This document shows, one piece after another, positions 16,586 to 24,914 of a stretch of DNA of 32,760 bases; position 1 is the first letter of the stretch; each line of letters begins with the position of its first letter. Made by a program: the position numbers and the translations under genes. The DNA is from Clostridia bacterium (GTDB lineage: Bacteria; Bacillota_A; Clostridia; Christensenellales; Aristaeellaceae): NCBI GenBank assembly GCA_017412025.1, contig JAFQOY010000169.1:1-32760 (forward strand), read 5' to 3'. Below the pieces are notes generated by a model, which made no database searches, was not told the DNA's origin, and was given only the letters and a program-made list of their open reading frames with translations.

Positions 16586-17218
16586 TTGTTTTCCTATGTG
16601 ATGCAATCGCCATACCGTTTTCTGCTGGCGGCAGGGCTGATTGCCGCGCTGCTCTGTCTGTTTCCCGTGAAGGTGGACGCGCCGGAAAGCGGCCCGGCGA
16701 TGCGCGCCGGAGCGCTCTCCGGCGCAGAAGCGATGGCCCGGAGCACGAAGCAGCCCGCACATGCTGCAGCGCAGGAGGAACCTGTACATGCGGATCTTTC
16801 CGCCCGGACGACGGATGGATGCCTGCTGCACAGGACGATGTACTACGCGCTTTGCGGGCACAGCGTACAGCGCAGGGAGCCGCTTCCGCAGGCGCTTGTG
16901 GGTCTGTCGCGCATGGCGCTTGAAGCGCAGCTGGAGGAGGTGATTCCGCGTGCAGCGGTGACAGGATTTTCCTCCGTCGAGGTGGATGTGACGCAGAATA
17001 TGGATATCCCCTGTCCGCTGCACTGGGTGCTTGCCGCCGGAGAGGACGGCATGCTTGCCGTCATGCAGAACAGGATGGGCGAGACGCTTGACGTTGTGCG
17101 CAGGACGGATATCCCGCTCCGGGAAATCCGGGAGGAGGAGCGCGCCGCGCTGACGTCGGGAAGAGTATTCGACGATGTGCAGGCGCTTGAAGGATATCTG
17201 GAAAGCCTGAGCAGTTAG
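16586..17218 (+). CDS. Putative secreted/anchored protein with BofC C-terminal-like domain
   Basis: Start is uncertain; the TTG at 16586 gives 210 aa, while GTG 16598 and ATG 16601 also keep the signal segment. An N-terminal hydrophobic stretch (about 9-26) acts as a signal peptide or anchor, followed by an Ala-rich linker. The second half has YALCGHSVQRREPLPQALVG, then FSSVEVDVTQ, a CPLHWVL stretch and a final RRTDIPLREIREEE with a closing VQALEGYLESL. This order resembles the BofC C-terminal domain (Cys-Gly-His, then DIPxxxL). BofC acts in the forespore-to-mother-cell checkpoint of Bacillus sporulation; the function in Clostridia is less clear. The call rests on my memory of the domain pattern and needs a profile search. 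Confidence 0.55.
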   Translation: MFSYVMQSPYRFLLAAGLIAALLCLFPVKVDAPESGPAMRAGALSGAEAMARSTKQPAHAAAQEEPVHADLSARTTDGCLLHRTMYYALCGHSVQRREPLPQALVGLSRMALEAQLEEVIPRAAVTGFSSVEVDVTQNMDIPCPLHWVLAAGEDGMLAVMQNRMGETLDVVRRTDIPLREIREEERAALTSGRVFDDVQALEGYLESLSS

Positions 17219-17292
17219 TTATATTCCGATACGGGATAGAGCGGAGAAAGTGACATTTGGGGCAAAGGCGCGTATCGTTGAGCGGTTTTCTG

Positions 17293-17331
17293 TTGTGGAA
17301 CAAGCATTGCGCTGGTACAATGGCGTTACCA
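17293..17331 (+). promoter_or_regulatory. Promoter of the TetR gene with possible overlapping operator
   Basis: TTGTGG (17293-17298), 17-nt spacer and TACAAT (17316-17321) with an extended -10 TGG. A small dyad, TGGTA (17313-17317) and TACCA (17327-17331), spans the -10 and could be an autorepression site; five-base arms are short, so this part is weak. Confidence 0.55.
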
Positions 17332-17398
17332 ACAAGGAAGAACACGCGGCGCGGAAAAGCAGCGCGCGGCGCACAGGCATATCAAGGAGGAATATACG

Positions 17399-17968
17399 GT
17401 GCGTGTCGTCAAGAAACCGGAAGAGCGCAGGGCAGAGATGATTGAAGCGGCTGCAAAGCTGTTTGCACAGCAGGGTTTTGTCAGGACGTCGGTGGCGGAG
17501 ATTGTGACCGCGGTTGACGTGGCCAAGGGACTGTTTTACTATTACTTCACGACCAAGGACGATATGGTGAAGGCGGTCGTCGAGGGCTACTGCAGCTATC
17601 TGGGAACCATGGCAGACGGAATTGCCCAGGGCGGAGGAAGCGCGCTTGAAAAGATTGAGCGCCTGATGTCCCTTGAGGCATGGGACAGGTGCTTTACCGA
17701 ACCGCTGATTGCAGATCTCTGCCTGCCGCAGCACGCGGCGCTGTACTGCGATATGTGCGACCGGGTGTATGACCATATGAGACCTGCGCTTGAAAAGATC
17801 CTTGCGCAGGCGCTCACAGAGCGCGGCGAGGAGACGCTGGACGCTCAGCGTATTGTGGGCGTCGGGCTTTACGGCATCCTGATGATGGCGCGACGCGGCA
17901 GTCTGAGCATGAAAGACGCACGGCATATGGTGAAAAAGCTGGCAGGCTTTGCCGAGAAGGCGTCCTGA
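17399..17968 (+). CDS. TetR/AcrR family transcriptional regulator
   Basis: A 189-aa regulator starting with GTG 17399 behind AAGGAGG (17384-17390). The N-terminal helix-turn-helix reads SVAEIVTAVDVAKGLFYYYF (residues 31-50), the classic TetR signature, preceded by IEAAAKLFAQQGF. The remaining 130 residues form the ligand domain, with a Cys-rich patch (DRCFTEPLIADLCLP, YCDMCD) that might sense a metal or redox signal, though this is speculation. It is followed by a terminator and then the fumarate-reductase-like gene in the same direction, so it may control that gene or its own only. Confidence 0.88.
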   Translation: MRVVKKPEERRAEMIEAAAKLFAQQGFVRTSVAEIVTAVDVAKGLFYYYFTTKDDMVKAVVEGYCSYLGTMADGIAQGGGSALEKIERLMSLEAWDRCFTEPLIADLCLPQHAALYCDMCDRVYDHMRPALEKILAQALTERGEETLDAQRIVGVGLYGILMMARRGSLSMKDARHMVKKLAGFAEKAS

Positions 17969-18039
17969 AGCGGCGTTGCTGCAGGACAAGCCTCTTTGTG
18001 AATAGATATGGTTTTCCTCCCTCCCGTGAAAAACAGAAT

Positions 18040-18081
18040 GCAAAGAGCCGGGCCGCTGCGTAAAAGCAGCGGTTTCTTTGC
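18040..18081 (+). terminator. Intrinsic terminator after the TetR gene
   Basis: CCGCTGC (18053-18059) pairs with GCAGCGG (18066-18072), followed by TTTCTTT; an outer GCAAAGA/TCTTTGC pair (18040-18046 with 18075-18081) extends it. It isolates the TetR gene from the next promoter. Confidence 0.75.
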
Positions 18082-18156
18082 ATCTTGTACACATGTAAAA
18101 AGTTAGGAAGAACAAACGTTAAAAATGCTGAAAATACAAAAAAGAACAGAATGACA

Positions 18157-18185
18157 TTGACAATCCATTCACAGATATATACAAT
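18157..18185 (+). promoter_or_regulatory. Strong sigma-A promoter of the fumarate-reductase-like gene
   Basis: Perfect TTGACA (18157-18162), 17-nt spacer, TACAAT (18180-18185). The predicted leader is only about 28 nt and contains AAGGAGG (18201-18207). High expression fits the codon bias of the gene. Confidence 0.85.
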
Positions 18186-18219
18186 AAGATGTACTGCAAG
18201 AAGGAGGTATTTTTTCATC

Positions 18220-20052
18220 ATGAAAAAGCTTGCATCTATTCTTCTTTCCCTGCTGATGGTGATCAGCATGGTCGCCGGCGCGTCCGCTGAGACGTTCACC
18301 GGCGAGGACGCCGGCATTGGCCCGGTCGTCGTTACCCTCACTGTCGAAGGCGGCCAGATCACCGCTGCGACCGTGGATACTTCTAACGAAACCGTCGGCA
18401 TCGGCGCGCATCTGGGCGAGGCGTTCGCTCAGGAGATCGTCGCTGAGCAGACTGCGGATGTGGACGACGTCTCCGGCGCGACCGTGACCACCAATGCGGT
18501 CGAGGCTGCGGCGAAGAAGGCCATGATCGCTGCCGGCCTGATGGAGGATGACTCCGTGGCCGCTGCCGACACGGCCTGCGATATCGTGGTCATCGGCGCG
18601 GGCGGCGCGGGCATGGCTGCTGCGCTGCAGGCGGCGGATCTGGGCGTTGAGAACATCATCGTGCTGGAGAAGACCGGCTCTACCGGCGGCAACACCTCCC
18701 GCGCGACCGGCGGCATGAACGCTGCCAAGACCGTCGCTCAGGACAAGAACGAGTGGAAGGACGCCACCACCGCCGCTGTGGAAAAGACCATCGCGGGCGC
18801 GAAGGCGAACTATCCGGCTCTGGCCGATCTGACTGCCAAGGTTGAGGAGCAGTTCGAGGCTTACAAGGCCAACCCGACCGGCTACTTCGACTCTCCGGAG
18901 CTCTTTGCGCTGGATACCATGGTTGGCGGCAAGGGCATCAACAACCTCGACCTGGTCATGACCATGGTCAACAACTCCGCCGAGGCCATTGACTGGCTGG
19001 CGACCAAGGACTCCAACCTGGTGTCCGTCGGTTCCTTCGGCGGCGCTTCCGTCATGCGTATCCACCGCGCTCTGACCGCCGAGGGCAAGACCACTCCGGT
19101 CGGCGCTTACCTGGTCAAGACCCTGACTGCGGCTGTTGACGCCGAGAGCAAGGTCGATCTGCGCATCAACAACGCTGCGACCGAGCTCGTCGTCACTGAC
19201 GGCAAGGTGACCGGCGTGAAGGTCACTTCTCCGACCGGCGATTACACCATCACCGCGAAGGCCGTCATCCTGGCCTCCGGCGGCTTCGGCGCGGACCTTG
19301 AGCGCGTGGCTGCTTATCAGCCGAGCCTCGATGGCTTCGTGACCACCAACTCCACCGGCATCACCGGCGACGGCATCGACATGGCTGTGGCCATCGGCGC
19401 TGCGACCGTGGATATGGAGCAGATCCAGATCCATCCGTCCGTCTACACCGAGACCTCTGCCCTGATCACCGAAGGCATCCGCGGCGACGGCGCGATCCTG
19501 GTCAACCAGGGCGGCAAGCGCTTCGTCAACGAGCTGGAGACCCGCGACGTCGTGTCCGCTGCTGAGCTTGCTCAGGAGGGCGGCTATGCCTGGACCATCG
19601 TCGACCAGAAGATGATGGACGCTTCCTCCACCTACAACGGCTACTACACCAAGGGCTACGCCGTTAAGGGCGAGACCGTTGCCGAGCTGGCCGCTGCGAT
19701 GGGCACCGACGCCGCCGTGCTTGAGGAAACCCTCAACGCCTGGAACGCCGCCGTGGCCGCCCAGAAGGACGAGGAGTTCGGCCGCATGTCCTTCGCCAAT
19801 CCGCTCGATACCGCTCCGTACTATGCTGTGAAGGTTGCCCCGGGCATCCACCACACCATGGGCGGCGTGAAGATCAACACCGCGGCTGAGGTTCTGACCG
19901 AGGCCGGCGAGGCGATCCCGGGCCTGTATGCTGCTGGCGAAGTGACCGGCGGCGTGCACGGCGCGAACCGTCTGGGCGGCAACGCCGTTTGCGACATCAT
20001 CGTTTACGGCCGCATCGCTGCCAAGAGCGCTGCTGATTACATCGCGAAGTAA
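18220..20052 (+). CDS. Secreted FMN-binding/FAD fumarate-reductase-like flavoprotein
   Basis: The ATG at 18220 gives 610 aa; the upstream frame is untranslated leader. A signal peptide (1-23, cleavage after ASA) is followed by an FMN-binding domain with SGATVT at 85-90, where Thr90 is the expected covalent FMN site added by ApbE. The FAD domain starts at GAGGAG (126-131). The Shewanella soluble fumarate reductase residues His365, Glu378, Arg381, Arg402, His504 and Arg544 correspond to His405, Glu418, Arg421, Arg442, His544 and Arg584 here, all with the same offset of 40, so fumarate is the likely substrate. It has no heme domain and no LPxTG or lipobox. Such enzymes reduce fumarate or related acids outside the membrane with electrons from the cell. 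Other substrates (urocanate, methacrylate) are less likely. Confidence 0.9.
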   Translation: MKKLASILLSLLMVISMVAGASAETFTGEDAGIGPVVVTLTVEGGQITAATVDTSNETVGIGAHLGEAFAQEIVAEQTADVDDVSGATVTTNAVEAAAKKAMIAAGLMEDDSVAAADTACDIVVIGAGGAGMAAALQAADLGVENIIVLEKTGSTGGNTSRATGGMNAAKTVAQDKNEWKDATTAAVEKTIAGAKANYPALADLTAKVEEQFEAYKANPTGYFDSPELFALDTMVGGKGINNLDLVMTMVNNSAEAIDWLATKDSNLVSVGSFGGASVMRIHRALTAEGKTTPVGAYLVKTLTAAVDAESKVDLRINNAATELVVTDGKVTGVKVTSPTGDYTITAKAVILASGGFGADLERVAAYQPSLDGFVTTNSTGITGDGIDMAVAIGAATVDMEQIQIHPSVYTETSALITEGIRGDGAILVNQGGKRFVNELETRDVVSAAELAQEGGYAWTIVDQKMMDASSTYNGYYTKGYAVKGETVAELAAAMGTDAAVLEETLNAWNAAVAAQKDEEFGRMSFANPLDTAPYYAVKVAPGIHHTMGGVKINTAAEVLTEAGEAIPGLYAAGEVTGGVHGANRLGGNAVCDIIVYGRIAAKSAADYIAK

Positions 20053-20066
20053 TCTTTGATTACACG

Positions 20067-20098
20067 ATCCCTTCCGGATTTTCCGGGAGGGATTTTTT
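20067..20098 (+). terminator. Intrinsic terminator of the fumarate-reductase-like gene
   Basis: A 12-bp stem with one G-T pair (20067-20078 with 20082-20093), TTT loop and TTTTT tail, 14 nt after the stop codon. Confidence 0.9.
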
Positions 20099-20107
20099 GT
20101 ATCCGCA

Positions 20108-20137
20108 TTGTTTGTGTGTTTTCCGGCGTGCTATAAT
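20108..20137 (+). promoter_or_regulatory. Promoter of the fucU-like gene
   Basis: TTGTTT (20108-20113), 18-nt spacer and TATAAT (20132-20137) with an extended -10 (TGC). Confidence 0.7.
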
Positions 20138-20206
20138 ACAGGCAGAAACAGGCGCAGCGAACGATAAAAACTGCGCGTAAATGACGACAGAAAGCGAGGA
20201 AACATT

Positions 20207-20641
20207 ATGCTGAAGGGAATCTCTCCGATCATCAGCCCCGAACTGCTCAAGATCATCGCTGAAATGGGCCATGGCGACGAGCTCGTTATCTCCGACGGCA
20301 ACTTCCCCGGCACGTCCATCGGAAAGCGCTGCGTGCGCTGCGACGGACATGGCGCGGCGGAAGTGATGCGCGCGGTGGTGCAGCTTTTTCCGCTGGATGA
20401 CTTTGTGAAAAAGCCGATGGCGGTCATGGAAGTGCCGGAGGGTATGTTTAAGGAAAACAAAGCGCCGATCTGGGAAAAATTCCGCGAGGCGGCGGATACC
20501 GACATGCCCAGCGCCGAGTTTGACATGATGGAACATGATGCGTTCATCGAGCGTGCGAGAAACGCCTATGCCGTCGTGCAGACGGGCGAGACGGCGCTGT
20601 ACGGAAACATCATCATCCGCAAGGGCGTCGTGAGGCTGTGA
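20207..20641 (+). CDS. fucU: RbsD/FucU-family sugar mutarotase
   Basis: A 144-aa cytoplasmic protein matching the RbsD/FucU family over its full length: MLKGISPIISPELLKIIAEM, then GHGDELVISDGNFP with the conserved His and Asp, and an ending YGNIIIRKGVV. The length and the N terminus fit L-fucose mutarotase (FucU), which interconverts the alpha and beta forms of L-fucose; RbsD (ribose pyranase) is the alternative. It stands alone between terminators, with no fucose kinase, isomerase or transporter beside it, so the sugar is inferred only. The ATG follows GCGAGGA. Confidence 0.85.
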   Translation: MLKGISPIISPELLKIIAEMGHGDELVISDGNFPGTSIGKRCVRCDGHGAAEVMRAVVQLFPLDDFVKKPMAVMEVPEGMFKENKAPIWEKFREAADTDMPSAEFDMMEHDAFIERARNAYAVVQTGETALYGNIIIRKGVVRL

Positions 20642-20676
20642 GCCAATCCCACTGAAGAAAAAAGCTTGAGCATGTG

Positions 20677-20707
20677 AAAAAGCCCCGTCCGCAGCTGCGG
20701 ACGGGGC
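20677..20707 (-). terminator. Terminator of the COG2509 gene (perfect 26-bp palindrome)
   Basis: A perfect palindrome at 20682-20707 (arms GCCCCGTCCGCAG) is followed on the minus strand by TTTTTC (20677-20681). It sits between convergent genes; on the plus strand the following bases are only weakly T-rich, so it may also stop fucU transcription. Confidence 0.85.
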
Positions 20708-20717
20708 GCGGTATATT

Positions 20718-22088
20718 TTACAGTTTGCCTGCGATATCCCTTGAAACGTGCACGCCGCTGGCGGACGCATGGGAGAGGGAATGCGTGATGCCGCTGCCGT
20801 CGCCGATGATGTACAGACCTTTGTGGCGGGATTCCAGCTGCTCGCTGACCTCCACCTCCATGTTGTAGAACTTGACCTCCACGCCGTAGAGCAGCGTGTC
20901 ATCGTTGGCTGTGCCGGGCGCCACCTTATCAAGCGCGTAGATCATTTCGATGATGCCATCCAGAATGCGCTTGGGCAGGACGAGGCTGAGATCGCCGGGC
21001 GTGGCGCTCAGCGTCGGGGTGATGAAGGCCTCTTCCATGCGGTTGGGCGTGGAGCGGCGGCCGCGGATCAGATCGCCGAAGCGCTGAACGATGACGCCGC
21101 CGCCAAGCATGTTGCTCAGACGGGCGATGGATTCGCCGTAGCCGTTGGAGTCCTTGAAGGGTTCGGAGAAGTGCTTGGCAACCAGCAGGGCGAAGTTGGT
21201 GTTCTCCGTCTGGCGTGCCGGGTCTTCATAGCTGTGTCCGTTTACGGTGATGATGCCGTTGGTGTTTTCGTTGACCACCGCTCCCCGGGGATTCATGCAG
21301 AAGGTGCGCACCCTATCGCCGTATTTCTTGGTGCGGTACACGATCTTGCTTTCGTAGAGCTCGTCGGTCAGATGCGCAAAGACGGCGGCGGGCAGCTCCA
21401 CGCGCACGCCGATATCCACACGGTTGGACTTGGTAGGGATGGCCAGATCACGGCAGACCTGCTCCATCCACTTGCTGCCGATGCGGCCGACGGAGACGAT
21501 GCAGTTTCTGCAGCTGTAGGTCTGGTCGGCGCAGACGATTTCATATCCGCCCTCAATGGCCGACACGGACTGAACCGGCGTATCGAAGAAGAAATGCACT
21601 CTGTCCTTCAGATCGGCATACAGGTTTTCAAGCACCACATAGTTGATATCGGTGCCCAGATGGCGCACGGAAGCGTCCAGCAGATGCAGATCATTCTGGA
21701 TACAGAGCGTCTTGAAACGTGTGCCTGCTGTGGAATAGAGTTTCGTGCCCTCACCGCCATAGCGCATGTTGATTGCGTCCACATAGTGCATCAGATCAAG
21801 CGCATGCTTTTTGCCGATATACTCATACAGCGTGCCGCCGAAATCGTTGGTGATGTTGTACTTTCCGTCGGAAAAAGCGCCCGCACCGCCAAAACCGCTC
21901 ATGATGGAGCAGCTTTTGCAGCTGATGCAGGATTTGATTTTCTCCCCGTCGATGGGGCAGCGGCGCCTGTCAAGCGCATGGCCAGCTTCAAATACGGCGA
22001 TGTTCAGGTCGGGCCGCAGCTGAATCAGTTCGTATGCGGAGAAAATGCCGCCGGGGCCTGCGCCGATGATGATGACGTCGTAATTCAT
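20718..22088 (-). CDS. COG2509-type FAD-dependent dehydrogenase
   Basis: A 456-aa flavoprotein with an N-terminal FAD motif IIIGAGPGGIFSAYEL (residues 6-21). It carries a cysteine cluster (C42-P, then CISCKSC near 54-60) followed by GFGGAGAFSDGKYN, a stretch typical of the uncharacterised COG2509 dehydrogenases. The C-terminal motif GLYIIGDGSGITHSLSHASASG contacts the flavin. The substrate of this family is unknown; the cysteines may bind a metal or act in redox chemistry. The ATG is 8 nt from AAGGAG (22097-22102, minus strand). It has its own promoter and terminator. Confidence 0.85.
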   Translation of the reverse strand: MNYDVIIIGAGPGGIFSAYELIQLRPDLNIAVFEAGHALDRRRCPIDGEKIKSCISCKSCSIMSGFGGAGAFSDGKYNITNDFGGTLYEYIGKKHALDLMHYVDAINMRYGGEGTKLYSTAGTRFKTLCIQNDLHLLDASVRHLGTDINYVVLENLYADLKDRVHFFFDTPVQSVSAIEGGYEIVCADQTYSCRNCIVSVGRIGSKWMEQVCRDLAIPTKSNRVDIGVRVELPAAVFAHLTDELYESKIVYRTKKYGDRVRTFCMNPRGAVVNENTNGIITVNGHSYEDPARQTENTNFALLVAKHFSEPFKDSNGYGESIARLSNMLGGGVIVQRFGDLIRGRRSTPNRMEEAFITPTLSATPGDLSLVLPKRILDGIIEMIYALDKVAPGTANDDTLLYGVEVKFYNMEVEVSEQLESRHKGLYIIGDGSGITHSLSHASASGVHVSRDIAGKL

Positions 22089-22216
22089 GTGATGAACTCC
22101 TTGATAGCCGAATGATTTTGATGAAACGCTCGTACCGCGCCGGTGATCGGCGCCGGCAGATACAGGCGCTGGACATCCTGGTTATGCGAAAAAACGGACT
22201 TTATGCTCCTGAACGG

Positions 22217-22245
22217 ATTATAGCAAAAAAAGAAAGCGCGGGCAA
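22217..22245 (-). promoter_or_regulatory. Promoter of the COG2509 gene
   Basis: On the minus strand TTGCCC (22245-22240), 17-nt spacer and TATAAT (22222-22217) with extended -10 TGC. The leader of about 120 nt has small GC-rich inverted repeats (near 22138-22160) but no riboswitch I recognise. Confidence 0.75.
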
Positions 22246-22283
22246 GGGGGCGCTGCCGAAGGAATCGGGATCATCCGGCGCAT

Positions 22284-22317
22284 AAAACAGCCCCATCCGG
22301 CATGCCGGATGGGGCTG
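22284..22317 (-). terminator. Terminator of glgP (perfect 30-bp palindrome)
   Basis: Perfect palindrome 22288-22317, arms CAGCCCCATCCGGCA, followed on the minus strand by TTTTA. Its arms share GCCCC-TCCG with the palindrome at 20682-20707. Confidence 0.85.
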
Positions 22318-22347
22318 AAGCTTTGTTTATCCCGCAAGAAGTGCAAA

Positions 22348-24813
22348 TCAGTTCTTCTTGGTCAGGGTCGGCAGGTGCCAGATCATGTCGTTGTACTCCT
22401 TGATCGTGCGGTCGGAGGAGAACACGCCGGACTTAGCGACGTTGATGATCTCCTTCTTCGTCCAGGCCTTCTGATCATGATAGTCATGATCCAGACGGCG
22501 CTGAGCGCCCTGATAGGAGCCGAAGTCCTTGAGCACCAGATACGGATCGGCCAGACCGCCGTTGTCGGAGAAGACCAGCGCGCGGAAGAGACCCTCGAAC
22601 ATCTTCGGGTTCTCCGGCGTGAGGCTGCCGTCAAAGAGCATGTTCAGCGCGCGGCGCAGCTCGGCGTTGGTCTCGTAGATATCCAGGCTGCGGTAGGTGC
22701 CGGCGGCGTAGAGCGCCTCGACCTCATGGGAACGCATGCCGAAGATGTAGCAGTTCTCCTCGCCCACCAGCTCAGCGATCTCAACGTTCGCGCCGTCGAG
22801 GGTGCCGATGGTCACAGCGCCGTTCATCATGAACTTCATGTTGCCGGTGCCGGAGGCCTCCTTGGAGGCGGTGGACAGCTGCTCGCTGACCTCGGAGGCC
22901 GGCATGAGCATCTCGGCGGTGGAGACGTTGTAGTTCTGCAGGAACGCGATCTTGATCAGCTGGCTCGCGCGCGGATGCTTGGCGATCTTGTCGGCGAGCA
23001 CGTTGATGAAGTGGATGATCTCCTTCGCACGGCGATAGCCCGGAGCAGCCTTCGCGCCGAAGATGAAGGTGCGCGGCGCCATGGTGTAGTTGGGATCGTC
23101 GCAGATGCGGTTGTAGAGGACAAGGATGTGCAGCGCGTTGAGCAGCTGACGCTTGTACTCATGCAGACGCTTGACCTGCACGTCGAACATGGTGTCCGGA
23201 TTGAGCGTGAGGCCCTGATGACGGTTGATCCAGCGGGAGAAGCGGGCCTTGTTCTCGTACTTGATCTTGGCGAACTTCTCCTGGAAAGCAGCGTCGTCGG
23301 CCAGCGGGAGCAGCTTTTCAAGCTCCATGGTGTCCTTGCGCCAGCCCGGGCCGATGGATTCGTCCAGCAGCGCGGAGAGCGCCGGATTGGCAAGCATCAG
23401 CCAGCGGCGCGGGGTGATGCCGTTGGTGATGGCGCAGAACTTCTCCGGCATGATCTTGTAGTAGTCGGCGAAGGTGGAGCGCTTGAGGATGTCGCCGTGC
23501 AGCTGGGAAACGCCGTTGACAGCGTGGCTGTAGGCGATGCACATGTTGGCCATGTGCGCCTGATCGTAAGCGAGGATCGCCATGTGGCCGATGCGGTCCC
23601 ACTCGCCCGGGAAGCGGTCAAACAGCTTCTGGCACAGGCGGCGGTTGAGCTCCTGCATGATCTCGTAGATACGCGGCAGGGTCTCGCGCATCATGCTCTC
23701 CGGCCACTTTTCAAGCGCCTCGGCCATGATGGTGTGGTTGGTATAGGCGACGGTCTTCGTGGTGATGCGCTCGGCGGCCTCCCACGGCAGATGCTCCTCG
23801 TCCACCAGGATGCGCATCAGCTCCGGAATGACCATGGCCGGGTGCGTATCGTTGATGTGGAAGGCGACCTTCTCCGGCAGCAGATCCATGTTCGCGCCGT
23901 AGATGCGCTTGAAATCCTTGAGCGCATACTGCAGCGTGGAGCTGACGAGGAAGTACTCCTGCATCAGGCGCAGCTTCTTGCCGTTGTAGGTGTTGTCTTC
24001 CGGATAGAGGACCTTGGAAATCTGGGCGGCGATGGAGTCGCTGTCCTCGGTGGAGCCGTTATAATCGCCGGCGGAGAACTTCTGAAGGTTGAAGTTCTTG
24101 GGCAGCACGGCGCTCCACATGCGCAGACGGTCGACAACCTCGTTGTTGTAGCCCAGGATCGGCAGATCATACGGGACGGCGATGACGTCCTCGGTGCCAT
24201 GCAGGGAGACGTAATGCTTGCCGCCCATCCAGTTGTTTTCGATATGGCCGCCGAAACGGACGGTTACAGCGTCGCGCTGGGTGGGAATCTCCCAGGAATT
24301 GCCGTAGGTCAGCCACTCGTCCGGCACCTCAACCTGCTGGCCGTCGACGATGCGCTGACGGAACAGGCCGTACTCGTAACGGATGGTGCAGCCCATGGCC
24401 GGCAGATCCAGCGTGGCCAGGGAGTCAAGGAAGCAGGCAGCCAGACGGCCCAGACCGCCGTTGCCCAGCGCCGGTTCCGGCTCCTCGTGAAGCACGCCGC
24501 GCAGGGTCAGGCCCAGCTCGTTGAAGGCTTCTTCGTATTCCTTGGTGGAGCAGAGGTTGAGCAGGTTGTTATGCAGCCAGCGGCCGGTGAGGAACTCGAT
24601 GGAAAGATAGTACAGGCGCTTGGCCTTCTCTTCACGGCGGGCTTCCTTCTCAAAGCGCCACTTCGTCATGATCTGATCGCGGACGGTCGAGGCGACAGCC
24701 GCGTAGATCTGCTTGGGCGTGGCTTCCTCAATGGTGGTGCCGTAATAGCGCAGCAGCTTGTTGAGGATGGACTCTTTGATGGTGTCCTTGTTGTATTCGC
24801 TCATCAGAGGCAT
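22348..24813 (-). CDS. glgP: Glycogen/starch phosphorylase
   Basis: An 821-aa enzyme of normal length for GT35 phosphorylases. The N-terminal RRYYLSIEFL-like segment (KRLYYLSIEFLTGRWLHNNL), EPALGNGGLGRLAACFLDS, and HINDTHPAMVIPELMRIL are all family signatures. The PLP lysine is in EASGTGNMKFMMNGAVTIGT. It cleaves glycogen with phosphate to give glucose-1-phosphate in the cytoplasm. The ATG at 24813 is 9 nt from AGGAGGG (24829-24823); an ATG three codons downstream is also possible. No other glycogen genes are adjacent. Codon use (ATC, AAC, ACC) suggests high expression. Confidence 0.96.
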   Translation of the reverse strand: MPLMSEYNKDTIKESILNKLLRYYGTTIEEATPKQIYAAVASTVRDQIMTKWRFEKEARREEKAKRLYYLSIEFLTGRWLHNNLLNLCSTKEYEEAFNELGLTLRGVLHEEPEPALGNGGLGRLAACFLDSLATLDLPAMGCTIRYEYGLFRQRIVDGQQVEVPDEWLTYGNSWEIPTQRDAVTVRFGGHIENNWMGGKHYVSLHGTEDVIAVPYDLPILGYNNEVVDRLRMWSAVLPKNFNLQKFSAGDYNGSTEDSDSIAAQISKVLYPEDNTYNGKKLRLMQEYFLVSSTLQYALKDFKRIYGANMDLLPEKVAFHINDTHPAMVIPELMRILVDEEHLPWEAAERITTKTVAYTNHTIMAEALEKWPESMMRETLPRIYEIMQELNRRLCQKLFDRFPGEWDRIGHMAILAYDQAHMANMCIAYSHAVNGVSQLHGDILKRSTFADYYKIMPEKFCAITNGITPRRWLMLANPALSALLDESIGPGWRKDTMELEKLLPLADDAAFQEKFAKIKYENKARFSRWINRHQGLTLNPDTMFDVQVKRLHEYKRQLLNALHILVLYNRICDDPNYTMAPRTFIFGAKAAPGYRRAKEIIHFINVLADKIAKHPRASQLIKIAFLQNYNVSTAEMLMPASEVSEQLSTASKEASGTGNMKFMMNGAVTIGTLDGANVEIAELVGEENCYIFGMRSHEVEALYAAGTYRSLDIYETNAELRRALNMLFDGSLTPENPKMFEGLFRALVFSDNGGLADPYLVLKDFGSYQGAQRRLDHDYHDQKAWTKKEIINVAKSGVFSSDRTIKEYNDMIWHLPTLTKKN

Positions 24814-24885
24814 AGGTTTAAACCCTCCTAAAGGTTTTCAGCGCGGCGTGTGCCGACGCTCGATGGTTGATTTGATCTATGCAAA

Positions 24886-24904
24886 CGTCCTTGAGGAAAG
24901 GACG
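24886..24904 (-). promoter_or_regulatory. 5' leader hairpin of glgP
   Basis: A perfect 7-bp stem CGTCCTT (24886-24892) with AAGGACG (24898-24904) and a five-base loop, lying about 10-30 nt after the -10. It would form at the 5' end of the glgP mRNA and may stabilise it. This role is inference. Confidence 0.45.
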
Positions 24905-24914
24905 ACTGGCGTTC

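Noticed and set aside
18169..19959. 596-aa frame antisense to the fumarate-reductase-like gene
   Set aside because: A shadow with low-complexity His/Gly/Ala/Asp composition; the sense gene has all family residues.
22309..24831. 840-aa open frame opposite glgP
   Set aside because: The complementary strand encodes an intact glycogen phosphorylase. The frame is open only because of G+C-rich codon pattern, and it has no ribosome site or recognisable domain.
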